Positions 10,999-19,798 of a stretch of 64,000 nt of DNA are shown here, piece after piece. Made by a program: the position numbers and the translations under genes. The notes under the pieces are model-generated. The model ran no database searches. It was not told the origin of the DNA and saw nothing but the letters and a program-made list of their open reading frames with translations. The stretch comes from Halomonas sp. YLGW01 (GTDB taxonomy: Bacteria > Pseudomonadota > Gammaproteobacteria > Pseudomonadales > Halomonadaceae), in assembly GCF_014840935.1 (NCBI RefSeq), contig NZ_CP062005.1, forward strand, positions 2,356,001 through 2,420,000, read 5' to 3'. Within the stretch, counting starts at the first letter, position 1. Every line of letters starts with the position of its first letter.

Positions 10999-11494
10999 GC
11001 CGGGCTCCAGCCTGAGGGCACGCCTCGAGCAGCACCACCGCCTCGGCGGCGATGCCCTCGCCGCGGCCGGTGAAGCCAAGCTTTTCGGTGGTGGTAGCCT
11101 TGACGTTGACGGCGCCGGGCGCCACCGCGAGATCGGAGGCCAGGTGGTCGATCATGCCCGGCAGATGAGGGGCCATCTTCGGCGCCTGGGCGATGACGGT
11201 GACATCCAGGTTGCCGACCCGAAAGCCCGCGCCCTGCACCAGGCTCATCACGTGGCGCAGCAGATTACGGCTGTCGGCTCCGGCCCAGGCGGCGTCGGTG
11301 TCGGGGAAGTGGCGGCCGATGTCGCCCAGGGCACAGGCCCCGAGCAGGGCATCGCAGACGGCATGCAGCAGCACGTCGCCGTCGGAGTGGGCGACGAAGC
11401 CCCGAGCGAAGGGGATGCGCACCCCGCCGAGCATCAGGTGGTCGCCCTCGCCGAAGCGATGGACGTCGAAGCCATGGCCGATTCGCAGCGTCAT
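10988..11494 (-). CDS. ispF: 2-C-methyl-D-erythritol 2,4-cyclodiphosphate synthase
   Basis: MEP-pathway enzyme forming MEcPP with release of CMP; trimeric zinc enzyme. The 168-residue product has normal length. Zinc ligands D10 and H12 (GHGFDVHRF) and H44 ([14 protein letters not shown]) are visible, as is the C-terminal [19 protein letters not shown] block. It follows ispD by 6 bases on the minus strand. Confidence 0.97.
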   Translation of the reverse strand: MTLRIGHGFDVHRFGEGDHLMLGGVRIPFARGFVAHSDGDVLLHAVCDALLGACALGDIGRHFPDTDAAWAGADSRNLLRHVMSLVQGAGFRVGNLDVTVIAQAPKMAPHLPGMIDHLASDLAVAPGAVNVKATTTEKLGFTGRGEGIAAEAVVLLEACPQAGARHDD

Positions 11495-11500
11495 CGGGTG

Positions 11501-12214
11501 CTATTCCTTGCCAGCTTGAGAAGACGCGGCCTGAGCGGCCAGCACATGGGCCGCCAGCGCCAGGTCTTCGGGATGAGTGATCTTGAGGTTGTCGCGGCGC
11601 CCCGCCACCAGGCGCGGCGCGAGCCCGAGCGCCTCGACGGCGGAGGCCTCGTCGGTGACGGTCACGCCCCGGGCCTTGGCCGCCTTGAGGGCCTCGCGCA
11701 GGAGGCCGACACGGAACCCCTGAGGGGTCTGTGCGTGCCATAGGCCGCTGCGCGGTTCGGTGGCGGCGACCCGGTCGGCACCATCGGCGCGCTTCATGGT
11801 GTCGGCCACCGGCGTCGCCAGCAAGGCGCCCACCGGGTCCGTGTCGAGAGCCGCGCGCAGCCGTGCCAGGTCGTCAAGGGCGACACAGGGACGCGCCACG
11901 TCGTGTACCAGTACCAGGTCGTCGTCGCCGGCCTCATCGCCGAGCGCCGCCAAGGCGCGGATCACGGTATCGACCCGCTCCGCGCCGCCGGGACTGCGCC
12001 GCCAGTCGGCGAAGGGCACCCAGGCCGGGTCGAACCAGCGATCACCCTCGTCCAGGCACAGGCAGAGGCCGGCCTCGGGAAAGGCCTGATGCAGGCGCGA
12101 CAGGGTATGCTCGAGCACCGGTCGGCCGCCGAGCTCCAGGTACTGCTTGGGACGGTCGGCCCCCATGCGGCGCCCCTGGCCGGCCGCCGGCACGATCAGC
12201 CACAGTCGGCTCAT
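11501..12214 (-). CDS. ispD: 2-C-methyl-D-erythritol 4-phosphate cytidylyltransferase
   Basis: MEP-pathway enzyme joining CTP and MEP to CDP-ME. The 237-residue product has the nucleotide-binding PAAGQGRRMGADRPKQYLEL at the N-terminus, VHDVARPCV in the middle, and TDEASAVEALG with the conserved KITHPEDLALA end. ATG 12214 overlaps the ftsB stop by 4 bases. The ispD-ispF pair is separate here, not the fused form seen in some proteobacteria. Confidence 0.96.
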   Translation of the reverse strand: MSRLWLIVPAAGQGRRMGADRPKQYLELGGRPVLEHTLSRLHQAFPEAGLCLCLDEGDRWFDPAWVPFADWRRSPGGAERVDTVIRALAALGDEAGDDDLVLVHDVARPCVALDDLARLRAALDTDPVGALLATPVADTMKRADGADRVAATEPRSGLWHAQTPQGFRVGLLREALKAAKARGVTVTDEASAVEALGLAPRLVAGRRDNLKITHPEDLALAAHVLAAQAASSQAGKE

Positions 12215-12507
12215 GAGCCCTCCCCCGCGACATCGACGTCCGGCACCCAGTAGAACTGCTCGTCGCGACGCACCATGCCGATGTCGCTACGCGCCCGTTC
12301 CTCGATGGCATCCAGGCCGTTCTTCAGATCCACCACCTCGGCGGCGAGCCGCTCGTTGCGCGCGCGCATGGGCTGATTCTCGGCTTCCACGGCATCGGCA
12401 CGGGCGCGAATCTGCGTATATTCCCTGAGACCGCCCTCGCCGAACCAAAGCCGATACTGCAGCAGCGCGATCAGGGCGAGCAGCACGATGGCCAACCACT
12501 TGAGCAT
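12211..12507 (-). CDS. ftsB: Cell division protein FtsB
   Basis: Bitopic divisome protein that pairs with FtsL and FtsQ. The 98-residue product has a single N-terminal membrane helix (about 3-20), a coiled coil (about 28-70; RARADAVEAENQPMRARNE) and the family-typical C-terminal ARSDIGMVRRDEQFY. It is the first gene of the ftsB-ispD-ispF-truD run. Enolase, its usual upstream neighbour in many gammaproteobacteria, is not here. Confidence 0.93.
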   Translation of the reverse strand: MLKWLAIVLLALIALLQYRLWFGEGGLREYTQIRARADAVEAENQPMRARNERLAAEVVDLKNGLDAIEERARSDIGMVRRDEQFYWVPDVDVAGEGS

Positions 12508-12592
12508 GAAGGGTCCTGTCAGGCGAATTCGATGGCCGCATTATGCCATCATCTCGCGACCAGCGGCGAGCGGTGGCGGCGGCCCGAAAGGC

Positions 12593-13750
12593 TCAGCGCT
12601 TGAACGGCAGGGAGGCTTCGGCCCGACGGCAGTAGGCATCGACCTGGCCCCCCTCCTCACGACAGAAGCGGGTCACGGCGTCATGCAGGCGCGGGTCGGC
12701 GATATGGTGCAGCGAGCGCAGCCGCCGAGGCGCGAAGCCCCGGCTGAGCTTGTGCTCGCCCTGGGTGCCGGGATCGAAACGCCTAAGGCCTCTCTCCAGG
12801 CAATGCTCGATGCCCTGGTAATAGCAGGCCTCGAAGTGCAGGCAGTCGGCCATCACCTCGCTGCCCCAGTAGCGCCCATAGAGGGTATGACGCCCCTGCA
12901 GGCACAGCGCCGCCGCCACCGGCTTGCCTTGCACTCGGGCCTGGATCAGCACCAGGGCCTCGGGCAGGGTCTCCCGCAGGCGCCTGAAGAAGTCGAAGTT
13001 GAGATAGCCCTGGCGGCCACGCTCCAGGTAGGTGATCTGATAGCAGCGATAGAAGTGCTCGAGAGCCTCTGCATCGATGGCCTCCCCCTCGAGGCGGTGA
13101 AGGCTCAGGCCCTGATCGGCGACGATGCGCCGCTCGCGGCGAATCTCCTTGCGCCGGCGAGCGGTCATCGCCGCCAGGAAGCCCTCGAAATCCCCATAGC
13201 CCGCATCCTGCCACTGAAACTGCACGCCTTGCCGCGCGATCAGCGCCGGACGGACCGCGCACCAGTCATCGACCTCGGCCTCCTCGGCGAACAGTAGGTG
13301 CCAGCTGAGAAGGTCGCGTCCTTCCCAACTGCCCGCGAGCAGATGCATCGCCGCCCGCCGATCCTCCCCCGGCGCCAGCGCCAGCCGCGGGCCGGGCGCC
13401 GGCGTGAAGGGAATCGCCGACAGCGCCTTGGGGTAATAGGCGCCGCCGGCGCGCTCCCAGGCATCCGCCCAGGCCCAGTCGAAGACATACTCTCCGTAGG
13501 AGTGCACCTTGTCGTAACAGGGCAGCACCCCGGCCAGCGCCCCCCCTCGCCAGAGCGTCAGGTGCCGGGGCGTCCAGCCGGCGTCCGGCGACACCGCACC
13601 GCTGGCTTCCAGCGCATGCAGAAACTCGTGACGCAGGAAGGGATGATCCTCCCCCACCAGGGCATTCCAGGCTGCGCGAGGGATAGCGGCGACGGCATCG
13701 ACACAGGAAAGCGACAGACCCGTCTCGTCGGGCCGGACAGGAGCCGTCAT
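12593..13750 (-). CDS. FemAB-like / GNAT-superfamily acyltransferase (DUF482, COG3146 type)
   Basis: Predicted N-acyltransferase of the family sometimes called peptidoglycan biosynthesis protein; substrate unknown. The 385-residue product is cytosolic with no signal peptide. Family segments seen: EDHPFLRHEFLHALEASGAV at the N-terminus, LPCYDKVHSYGEYVFDWAWA, the basic RRRKEIRRERR block, and a GNAT-like C-terminal half with LYGRYWGSEVMADCLHFEAC and FDPGTQGEHKLSRGF. It stands alone between ftsB and a hypothetical gene. The family is common in marine and halophilic gammaproteobacteria. Confidence 0.85.
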   Translation of the reverse strand: MTAPVRPDETGLSLSCVDAVAAIPRAAWNALVGEDHPFLRHEFLHALEASGAVSPDAGWTPRHLTLWRGGALAGVLPCYDKVHSYGEYVFDWAWADAWERAGGAYYPKALSAIPFTPAPGPRLALAPGEDRRAAMHLLAGSWEGRDLLSWHLLFAEEAEVDDWCAVRPALIARQGVQFQWQDAGYGDFEGFLAAMTARRRKEIRRERRIVADQGLSLHRLEGEAIDAEALEHFYRCYQITYLERGRQGYLNFDFFRRLRETLPEALVLIQARVQGKPVAAALCLQGRHTLYGRYWGSEVMADCLHFEACYYQGIEHCLERGLRRFDPGTQGEHKLSRGFAPRRLRSLHHIADPRLHDAVTRFCREEGGQVDAYCRRAEASLPFKR

Positions 13751-13825
13751 CGTGACCTCAGGCAGCAGACGCTATGACAGAAGGATGTCATGGAAGGCTC
13801 TGGGCTCACACTCGGCAGGACGGGC

Positions 13826-14275
13826 TCAGCGCCGGCCATCGCTGCCCGTGGCCAGGGGACGGTAGTCATCGACGTCACCGGACCGACCGGGAGCGGTCGC
13901 GACATCGTCGACCGGACGACCCGTGGACCGAGCGGGGGCGCGAGCATGGGCAGGCTGCTCGCTGCGACGTGCGGCGCTCGAGCGGGCCCGAGAGGACGCG
14001 TCATCGGAAGAGCGGGAGTCTGGGTGGGCGGGCGAGGCGACGGCATTGTCGCCGCGGGCGCGGCGATCATGGGCGAGGCTCGCCTCCACCAGCCCGGACA
14101 GGTCCGCGGCCGTCAGCGGTACCCGCTCGACGCCCGACTCGCTCCAGTTTACCAGCAGCGCCGGGGTCTCGCGGCTCTGATCGATGCCCACGATACACCC
14201 CTGACGGCCGCTGTCCGGGTCACGCAGTCGCGAGCCCAGAAGGCAATGAGTGTCTGTAACCGCCTTATCCATCAT
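13826..14275 (-). CDS. Hypothetical protein with small N-terminal domain and basic disordered tail
   Basis: Not recognised. The 149-residue product has an ordered-looking N-terminal part (about 10-65, LLGSRLRDPDSGRQGCIVGI then PALLVNWSESGVERVPLTAADLSGLVEA) resembling a small beta-barrel/Tudor-like fold, followed by a tail rich in Arg, Ala, Ser and Asp that is likely disordered. GGAAG lies 8 bases before ATG 14275, and third-position G+C is high on this strand. A longer frame on the opposite strand exists (13790-14308) but has no comparable ribosome-binding site. A coding call is likely but unproven. Confidence 0.6.
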   Translation of the reverse strand: MMDKAVTDTHCLLGSRLRDPDSGRQGCIVGIDQSRETPALLVNWSESGVERVPLTAADLSGLVEASLAHDRRARGDNAVASPAHPDSRSSDDASSRARSSAARRSEQPAHARAPARSTGRPVDDVATAPGRSGDVDDYRPLATGSDGRR

Positions 14276-14384
14276 GGCTGGCTTCCGAAATCCGAGGAAG
14301 ATGACTGACCGGTATCAAGTGAAAGCTTAGCAGCTAAGCCCTCCGGGTGAGAGCCCATCGGCGAGAACTTATTCAGAAAAGCAA

Positions 14385-14411
14385 CAAAAAAAGGGTGCCT
14401 GTCGGCACCCT
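14385..14411 (-). terminator. Rho-independent terminator of gap
   Basis: Stem AGGGTGCC / GGCACCCT (14392-14399, 14404-14411), with an A-run at 14386-14392 that becomes seven U residues after the stem on the minus strand. It lies about 100 bases after the gap stop. Confidence 0.88.
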
Positions 14412-14509
14412 CTACTGCAAGTAGGACATCCCGTCGGCCTGCGAGCACGAGCGGAGCCGTGAGATCGCCGGAACCGCAGGACGACGCGATGTCCGTACCT
14501 AGTGCCGCC

Positions 14510-15511
14510 TCAGGAGGCGGCGTGCATGGCAAGCGCAGTGTCCAGCATGCGGTTGGAGAAGCCCCACTCGTTGTCGTACCAGGCCATCACCTTGACCAGG
14601 CGACCGTTGACCCGGGTGTGGTTGGCATCGAAGGTGGAGGAATTCGCGTCATGATTGAAGTCGATCGACACCAGCGGCTGGGCGTTGACCGCCAGCACCT
14701 TGGAGCCCTCCGCCGCCTTGGCGACGATCTCGTTGATCTCTTCCTTGCTGGTATCGCGGCCGGCCGTGAACACCAGGTCCACCAGCGAGACGTTGATCAC
14801 CGGCACCCGCACCGCCAGGCCATCGAACTTGCCCGCAAGCTCCGGCAGCACCAGGCCCACCGCCGCGGCGGCACCGGTCTTGGTCGGGATCATCGAATGG
14901 GTCGCGCTACGCGCCCGGTACGGGTCCTTGTGGTAGACGTCGGACAGGTTCTGGTCGTTGGTGTAGGCGTGCACGGTGGTCATCAGGCCATTCTCGATAC
15001 CCACGGCATCGTTCAGGGCCTTGGCCACCGGCGCCAGGCAGTTGGTGGTGCAGGAGGCGTTGGACACGATCTTGTGCTCGGCGGTCAGCACGTCGTCGTT
15101 GACGCCGTAGACCACGGTGGCGTCGGCATCCGGGCTCGGCGCGGAGATCAGCACGCGTCCGGCGCCGGCGTCGAGGTGCTTGCCGGCATCGGCCTTCTTG
15201 ACGAACAGGCCGGTGCATTCCATCACCAGATCGATGTTCAGGGATTTCCACGGCAGCTGGGCCGGATCCCGCTGAGCATAGATGCTGATGCGCTGGCCGT
15301 CGATGCTGATGCTTTCATCGTCGTGCTCGACCCGATGCGGGAAGTGCCCATGCACGGTATCGTGCTTGAGCAGGTGGGCGTTGAGCGACGGATCACCCAG
15401 ATCGTTGATGGCCACGACCTCGATGCGGTCGCTGTAACCGTTTTCGTAGAGTGCACGCAGCACATTGCGGCCGATTCGGCCGAACCCATTGATGGCAACT
15501 CGTAACGTCAT
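14510..15511 (-). CDS. gap: Glyceraldehyde-3-phosphate dehydrogenase, type I
   Basis: Oxidises glyceraldehyde-3-P to 1,3-bisphosphoglycerate; here it consumes one of the two Entner-Doudoroff products. The 333-residue product has the Rossmann motif [10 protein letters not shown], catalytic C154 in [12 protein letters not shown], general base H181 (TTVHAYTND) and the C-terminal [12 protein letters not shown]. Start ATG 15511 has GAGG 8 bases upstream; a longer frame continues 5' without a good site. It is divergent from edd, sharing a 224-base control region with a candidate HexR site. Confidence 0.96.
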   Translation of the reverse strand: MTLRVAINGFGRIGRNVLRALYENGYSDRIEVVAINDLGDPSLNAHLLKHDTVHGHFPHRVEHDDESISIDGQRISIYAQRDPAQLPWKSLNIDLVMECTGLFVKKADAGKHLDAGAGRVLISAPSPDADATVVYGVNDDVLTAEHKIVSNASCTTNCLAPVAKALNDAVGIENGLMTTVHAYTNDQNLSDVYHKDPYRARSATHSMIPTKTGAAAAVGLVLPELAGKFDGLAVRVPVINVSLVDLVFTAGRDTSKEEINEIVAKAAEGSKVLAVNAQPLVSIDFNHDANSSTFDANHTRVNGRLVKVMAWYDNEWGFSNRMLDTALAMHAAS

Positions 15512-15684
15512 GACGGCATCCTCACACTGAATCTGCTGGCGTCTGCTTGAATCGGGAGCCTTGAGCAAGGACATTGCCGTCTCGACACTCGGTCGGGCAC
15601 ACGACATCGCCCCGGCTCCCGGTGGAACTATCTTACATTTGCGGCCCAATTTGGCCCAAAGCATGACGACATTCAAGGCAATTT

Positions 15685-15701
15685 TTTGCTAAATTTACAA
15701 A
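15685..15701. promoter_or_regulatory. Candidate HexR-type operator between gap and edd
   Basis: Imperfect palindrome TTTGCTAAATTTACAAA, resembling the TGTAATTAAATTACA-like sites known for HexR in gammaproteobacteria. It lies 35 bases before the edd start, in the divergent gap/edd region. Assignment rests on the motif and on hexR being present in the same cluster. Confidence 0.4.
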
Positions 15702-15735
15702 CATCGCCACTCACCACCCCTTAACGAGGTTGCCC

Positions 15736-17622
15736 ATGGCCACTCAAGACACCCCCCTCAATGACGTCATCCGCCAGGTCACCGACCGCATTCGTGAACG
15801 CTCTCAGGAGCGTCGGGCGCTCTATGAACGCCGCATGGCCGACCAGCACGGGCGCGGCGTGCACCGGGGTGAGCTGTCCTGCGGCAACCTGGCTCACGGC
15901 TTCGCCGCCTGCGGCGAGACCGACAAGGGCCGGCTCAAGCTGATGAACAGCGCCAACCTCGGCATCATTTCGTCATATAACGACATGCTGTCCGCCCACC
16001 AGCCGCTGGAGACCTTCCCGGAAACCATCAAGGACGCGGCCCGTGCGATGGGGTCCACCGCCCAGTTTGCCGGCGGCGTGCCGGCCATGTGCGACGGTGT
16101 CACCCAGGGCCAGCCGGGCATGGAGCTGTCGCTCTACTCCCGCGAGGTGATCGCCATGGCCGCCGCCGTGGGGCTCTCGCACAACATGTTCGACGGCACC
16201 ATCTTCCTCGGGGTATGTGACAAGATCGTCCCGGGTCTGTTCATCAGCGCCGCCCGCTTCGGCCACCTGCCGGCCACCTTCGTCCCGGCCGGCCCGATGA
16301 CCAGCGGCCTGCCCAACAAGGAAAAGGCGCGCATCCGTCAGCTGTACGCCGAGGGCAAGGTCGGCCGCGACGAACTCCTCCAGGCCGAGTCCGACTCCTA
16401 CCATGGCCCGGGTACCTGCACCTTCTACGGCACCGCCAACTCCAACCAGCTGATGATGGAGATCATGGGCCTGCACCTGCCCGGCGCCTCCTTCGTCAAC
16501 CCGGGCACCCCGCTGCGCGAGGCGCTTACCCGCTACGCGGCCGAACAGACGATCCGCAACACCGAGGCCGGTGGCGACTACCGTCCCTTCTACAAGCAAG
16601 TCGACGAGAAGGCGATTGTCAACGCCATGGTGGGCCTGCTGGCCTCCGGCGGCTCCACCAACCACACCCTGCACCTGGTGGCCATGGCCGCCGCGGCGGG
16701 CCTGACCATCACCTGGGACGACTTCACCGCCCTCTCCGCGGTGGTGCCGAGCATGACCCGCATCTACCCCAACGGTCAGGCCGACGTGAACCACTTCCAG
16801 GCCGCCGGCGGCATGAGCCTGCTGATTCGCGAACTGCTCGGTGCCGGCCTGATCCACCAGGACGTCGCCACCGTCTTCGGCACCGACATGAGCGCCTACA
16901 CCCAGGAGCCCTTCCTCGAGGACGGCAAGCTGGTGTGGCGCGAAGGCCCCACCGAGAGCCTCGACCGTGACGTGCTGCGCCCGGTGGCCGAGGCCTTCGC
17001 CCCGACCGGCGGCCTGACCGTGCTCGACGGCAACCTCGGTCGCGGCGTGATCAAGGTCTCCGCCGTGGAGGCCGCGCATCGAGTGGTGGAAGCGCCGGTG
17101 CGCATCTTCGACGACCAGAACCAGCTCAAGGCCGCCTTCGAGGCCGGCGAGCTGGACCGTGACGTGGTGGTCGTGGTGCGCTTCCAGGGCCCCAAGGCCA
17201 ACGGCATGCCGGAACTGCACAAGCTCACCCCTTTCCTCGGGGTGCTGCAGGATCGCGGCTTCAAGGTGGCACTCGTCACCGACGGCCGCATGTCCGGCGC
17301 CTCAGGCAAGGTGCCTGCGGCCATCCACATGACCCCGGAAGCCATCGACGGCGGCCCGCTGGCCAAGCTCAAGGAAGGCGACGTGGTGCGTCTGGACGCC
17401 AACAGTGGCGAACTCAGGGTGCTGGTCGAGGCCGATGAGTGGGCCCATCGCTCCCTGGCCGATGCCAACCTGGAGCACTACCACTCCGGCCTCGGCCGCG
17501 AACTCTTCGCCGGCTTCCGCCACCTGGCGATGGGCGCCGAAGAGGGGGCCGGCGTGTTCGGCGGCTTCGAGGCCGACGACCTGGCGCGCCAGCAACAGCA
17601 GATCCAGGAAGAGGACGCCTAG
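15736..17622 (+). CDS. edd: Phosphogluconate dehydratase (6-phosphogluconate dehydratase)
   Basis: Entner-Doudoroff enzyme: 6-phosphogluconate to KDPG, [4Fe-4S]-dependent, of the IlvD/Edd family. The 628-residue product has normal length. Conserved cysteine segments are [28 protein letters not shown] and [31 protein letters not shown] is also present. Start ATG 15736 with GAGG upstream; an in-frame TTG at 15730 is less likely. The stop codon TAG overlaps a GTG that begins the 74-bp repeat array leading into glk. Confidence 0.97.
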   Translation: MATQDTPLNDVIRQVTDRIRERSQERRALYERRMADQHGRGVHRGELSCGNLAHGFAACGETDKGRLKLMNSANLGIISSYNDMLSAHQPLETFPETIKDAARAMGSTAQFAGGVPAMCDGVTQGQPGMELSLYSREVIAMAAAVGLSHNMFDGTIFLGVCDKIVPGLFISAARFGHLPATFVPAGPMTSGLPNKEKARIRQLYAEGKVGRDELLQAESDSYHGPGTCTFYGTANSNQLMMEIMGLHLPGASFVNPGTPLREALTRYAAEQTIRNTEAGGDYRPFYKQVDEKAIVNAMVGLLASGGSTNHTLHLVAMAAAAGLTITWDDFTALSAVVPSMTRIYPNGQADVNHFQAAGGMSLLIRELLGAGLIHQDVATVFGTDMSAYTQEPFLEDGKLVWREGPTESLDRDVLRPVAEAFAPTGGLTVLDGNLGRGVIKVSAVEAAHRVVEAPVRIFDDQNQLKAAFEAGELDRDVVVVVRFQGPKANGMPELHKLTPFLGVLQDRGFKVALVTDGRMSGASGKVPAAIHMTPEAIDGGPLAKLKEGDVVRLDANSGELRVLVEADEWAHRSLADANLEHYHSGLGRELFAGFRHLAMGAEEGAGVFGGFEADDLARQQQQIQEEDA

Positions 17623-17699
17623 TGACACGCCCTGCGCTGATTGGTGCCGCCCTTGCGAGCGGCGGCACCCGCTCCCGGACACCGGAGGCCCACCCATGA
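17622..17699 (+). CDS. Leader mini-ORF 1 upstream of glk (25 codons, GTG start)
   Basis: Begins with GTG overlapping the edd stop and ends with TGA overlapping the ATG of the next mini-ORF. The peptide begins (V)TRPALIGA, the same residues as the glucokinase N-terminus, but diverges before the rest of the kinase fold, so it cannot be an enzyme. Most differences from unit 3 in the first nine codons are synonymous. Expression is not demonstrated; it may be a translational-coupling leader or a by-product of tandem duplication. Confidence 0.4.
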   Translation: MTRPALIGAALASGGTRSRTPEAHP

Positions 17700-17773
17700 C
17701 CAGACCCGCGCTGATAGGGGCCGTTATCGAGAGTGGCGGCACCCTATGCCGCATACCGGAGGCCCGCTCATGA
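17696..17773 (+). CDS. Leader mini-ORF 2 upstream of glk (25 codons)
   Basis: ATG start preceded by CCGGAGGCCCACCC, a good ribosome-binding site. The peptide begins MTRPALIGA and ends PEARS; its TGA overlaps the ATG of mini-ORF 3 in ATGA. The middle (LCRI) departs from the other units (RSRT), while the 5' block is changed only synonymously relative to unit 3. Confidence 0.4.
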   Translation: MTRPALIGAVIESGGTLCRIPEARS

Positions 17774-17847
17774 CCAGACCTGCTCTGATCGGGGCCGTCA
17801 TCGAGAGCGGCGGCACCCGCTCCCGGACACCGGAGGCCCGCTCATGA
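17770..17847 (+). CDS. Leader mini-ORF 3 upstream of glk (25 codons)
   Basis: ATG start with an ACCGGAGGCCCGCTC-type site directly upstream; TGA overlaps the glk ATG in ATGA, so ribosomes finishing this peptide are positioned to restart on glk. The peptide begins MTRPALIGA and ends PEARS. The first 23 bases match glk itself except at one synonymous position. Confidence 0.42.
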   Translation: MTRPALIGAVIESGGTRSRTPEARS

Positions 17848-18812
17848 CCAGACCCGCTCTGATCGGGGATATCGGCGGCACCAACGCCCGCTTCGCGCTG
17901 GTATCGCCGGGTAGCTTCGAGCCCCACGATATCCTGAGCTTACCCTGCGCCGACTACCCGAACCTGGTGGAGGCGATCGAGGATTACCTCGCAAGGGTCG
18001 GCCACGAGGGCGAACGCGCCCCTCGAGAGGCCTGCCTGGCCTTCGCCTGCCCGGTGCATGATGACTGGGTCAAGATGACCAACAACGCCTGGGCCTTCTC
18101 GAAGGCCGAGGTGAAACAGGCGCTCGGCCTCGAGCTGTTCAAGGTCATCAACGACTTCACCGCTCAGGCCCTGGGCGTGCCCCACGTCGCCGCTGAGGAT
18201 CTCGTCTCGGTCGGCGGAGGCTCAGCCCAGCCGCACAGCATTCGCCTGGTGATCGGCCCCGGCACGGGACTCGGCGTGGCCGGCGTCTTCCCGGGTCAGC
18301 ACGCCTGGATCCCGCTGCCCACCGAGGGCGGCCACGTGACCTTCGCGCCCACCGACGAGCGCGAGCAGAACCTGCTGCGCTATTTCCATACCCGCTATGG
18401 ACGCGTCTCGGTGGAACGCATCCTCTGCGGCCAGGGGCTCCTGGATCTCTATTGCGCCCATGCCTCGCTGAAGGGCGCCAACCCGCGCTACCAGAGCCCC
18501 GCCGAGGTCACGGCCGCCGCGGCCGACGGCGATGCCATCGCCGTCGACACCCTCAAGCGCTTCCTCAAGATCCTCGGCGACGTCTGCGGCGATGCGGCCC
18601 TGACCATCGGTGCCCGCGGCGGTGTCTATCTGTGCGGCGGCATCCTGCCGCGGCTGCTCGACTGGCTGCCCGAAAGCCGCTTGCGCGAGGCCTTTGCCGA
18701 CAAGGGGCGGATGAGCGCCTACAATGCCGACATTCCGATCTGGGTGGTGACCGCGCCCTGGACAGGGCTGCTAGGTGCCGCCGAGGCATTGCACAACGAG
18801 GAGGTCGAATGA
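17844..18812 (+). CDS. glk: Glucokinase (Glk family)
   Basis: ATP-dependent phosphorylation of glucose to glucose-6-P, feeding Zwf and the Entner-Doudoroff route. The 322-residue product has the phosphate-binding loop LIGDIGGTNARF (7-17), the substrate motif NDFTAQALGVP, VIGPGTGLG, PTEGGHVTFAP, and the ARGGVYLCGGI block of bacterial Glk. ATG 17844 was chosen as the copy that reads into the full kinase; the site GGAGG is repeated in each upstream unit. The stop overlaps the mutarotase ATG. Confidence 0.95.
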   Translation: MTRPALIGDIGGTNARFALVSPGSFEPHDILSLPCADYPNLVEAIEDYLARVGHEGERAPREACLAFACPVHDDWVKMTNNAWAFSKAEVKQALGLELFKVINDFTAQALGVPHVAAEDLVSVGGGSAQPHSIRLVIGPGTGLGVAGVFPGQHAWIPLPTEGGHVTFAPTDEREQNLLRYFHTRYGRVSVERILCGQGLLDLYCAHASLKGANPRYQSPAEVTAAAADGDAIAVDTLKRFLKILGDVCGDAALTIGARGGVYLCGGILPRLLDWLPESRLREAFADKGRMSAYNADIPIWVVTAPWTGLLGAAEALHNEEVE

Positions 18813-19798
18813 TTCCAAGGTCGCTGCGCGAACTGCTGGACGCCACCGATGGACAGCGCCAGGTCGAGTGGGCCGGTCGCACCCTGTGGCTGGCCCGCGA
18901 GGCCTGGGGGGAGCTTGTGGTATCGCTGCAGGGCGCCCAGGTGCTGCACTATTTACCTTTCGCCCCCGAAACCGGGCGAGCCGCTGGCGCTCAACCCGCG
19001 CCGCTCTCTAACGCGTCCGACGCCACGCGCAAAGAAGCTGAATCCGCGCCCGACGGCGAGGAATCCCTGGTCCCCGGCGGCTGGCTGTGGGTGACGCCGA
19101 CGCCCCAGGCCCTGCCGGGCGCGATCCGCGGCGGCATCCCGCTGTGCTGGCCCTGGTTCGCCGACGAGCACACCGCCGACGAGTCGCCGGACCGTTCGGG
19201 GCCGCTGCACGGCCCGGCACGTCGCGCCGACTGGCGCCTGGACGCCGTCGACGAGCACGAGGAAGGCGTCGAGCTGCACCTGTCGCCGATCGAGCGCCTG
19301 CACTCCCAGCTGGTGCCCCGGGCGGTGATCCAGGCCAACGCTCGACGCCTGCATGTGGAACTTATCACCGAGCATGTCGGCGAGACTCCGGTCAAGCTCA
19401 CCGGCGCCCTGCACAGCTACCTGGCCGTCGCCGATGCCCATGGCTGCCGGGTCGAGGGACTGGCCGGCGCGCGCTATCTCGACAAGCTGGCCGGCTTCGC
19501 CGAGCGTGAACAGCAGGGCGAGCTGGGCATCCGCGGCGGACTCGATCGCATCTACCATTCCAATCGCGAGGTCATCCTCGACGATGGAGCACGGCGCCTG
19601 CGCATCGCCAAGCAGGGCAGCGACTCCACCGTGGTCTGGCACCCGGACCAGACGCCGCCTGCCGACACCTCGGTGTCGGCGGGTCGGCACTTCCTGTGCA
19701 TCGAGGCCGCCTTCACGCGCCTGGATCCGGTCTGGCTGGTGCCCGGCGCCCAGCACCTGCTGGGCACCACCCTGTCACGGGGAGAGAGCGACGGATGA
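18809..19798 (+). CDS. D-hexose-6-phosphate mutarotase (YeaD-like aldose 1-epimerase family)
   Basis: Likely speeds alpha/beta interconversion of glucose-6-phosphate, matching its place behind glk. The 329-residue product has the family segments GGIPLCWPWF, GPLHGPARRADW, LTGALHSYLAV and the C-terminal FLCIEAAF. Residues about 65-90 form an extra acidic/alanine-rich insertion (SNASDATRKEAESAPDGEE) of the kind often seen in halophile proteins. ATGA overlap with glk and with the following aldo/keto reductase indicates tight translational coupling. Confidence 0.88.
   Translation: MIPRSLRELLDATDGQRQVEWAGRTLWLAREAWGELVVSLQGAQVLHYLPFAPETGRAAGAQPAPLSNASDATRKEAESAPDGEESLVPGGWLWVTPTPQALPGAIRGGIPLCWPWFADEHTADESPDRSGPLHGPARRADWRLDAVDEHEEGVELHLSPIERLHSQLVPRAVIQANARRLHVELITEHVGETPVKLTGALHSYLAVADAHGCRVEGLAGARYLDKLAGFAEREQQGELGIRGGLDRIYHSNREVILDDGARRLRIAKQGSDSTVVWHPDQTPPADTSVSAGRHFLCIEAAFTRLDPVWLVPGAQHLLGTTLSRGESDG

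Larger units (their letters stand above)
17622..17843 (+). repeat. 74-bp direct-repeat array (three units) leading into glk
   Basis: Three tandem units begin at 17622, 17696 and 17770, and the start of glk (17844) forms a fourth, truncated copy; spacing is exactly 74 bases each time. Each unit contains a start codon, the block encoding MTRPALIGA, a Gly-Gly-Thr segment, a GGAGG-containing ribosome-binding site, and then the next start codon. Because 74 is not a multiple of three, each unit shifts frame and closes with TGA overlapping the next ATG. Units 2 and 3 differ at about 10 of 74 positions, the first five being synonymous in the mini-ORF frame. Confidence 0.93.

Noticed and set aside
13790-14308. 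172-codon plus-strand frame at the hypothetical locus
   Set aside because: No good ribosome-binding site; the minus-strand frame has one and a more ordered N-terminal part.
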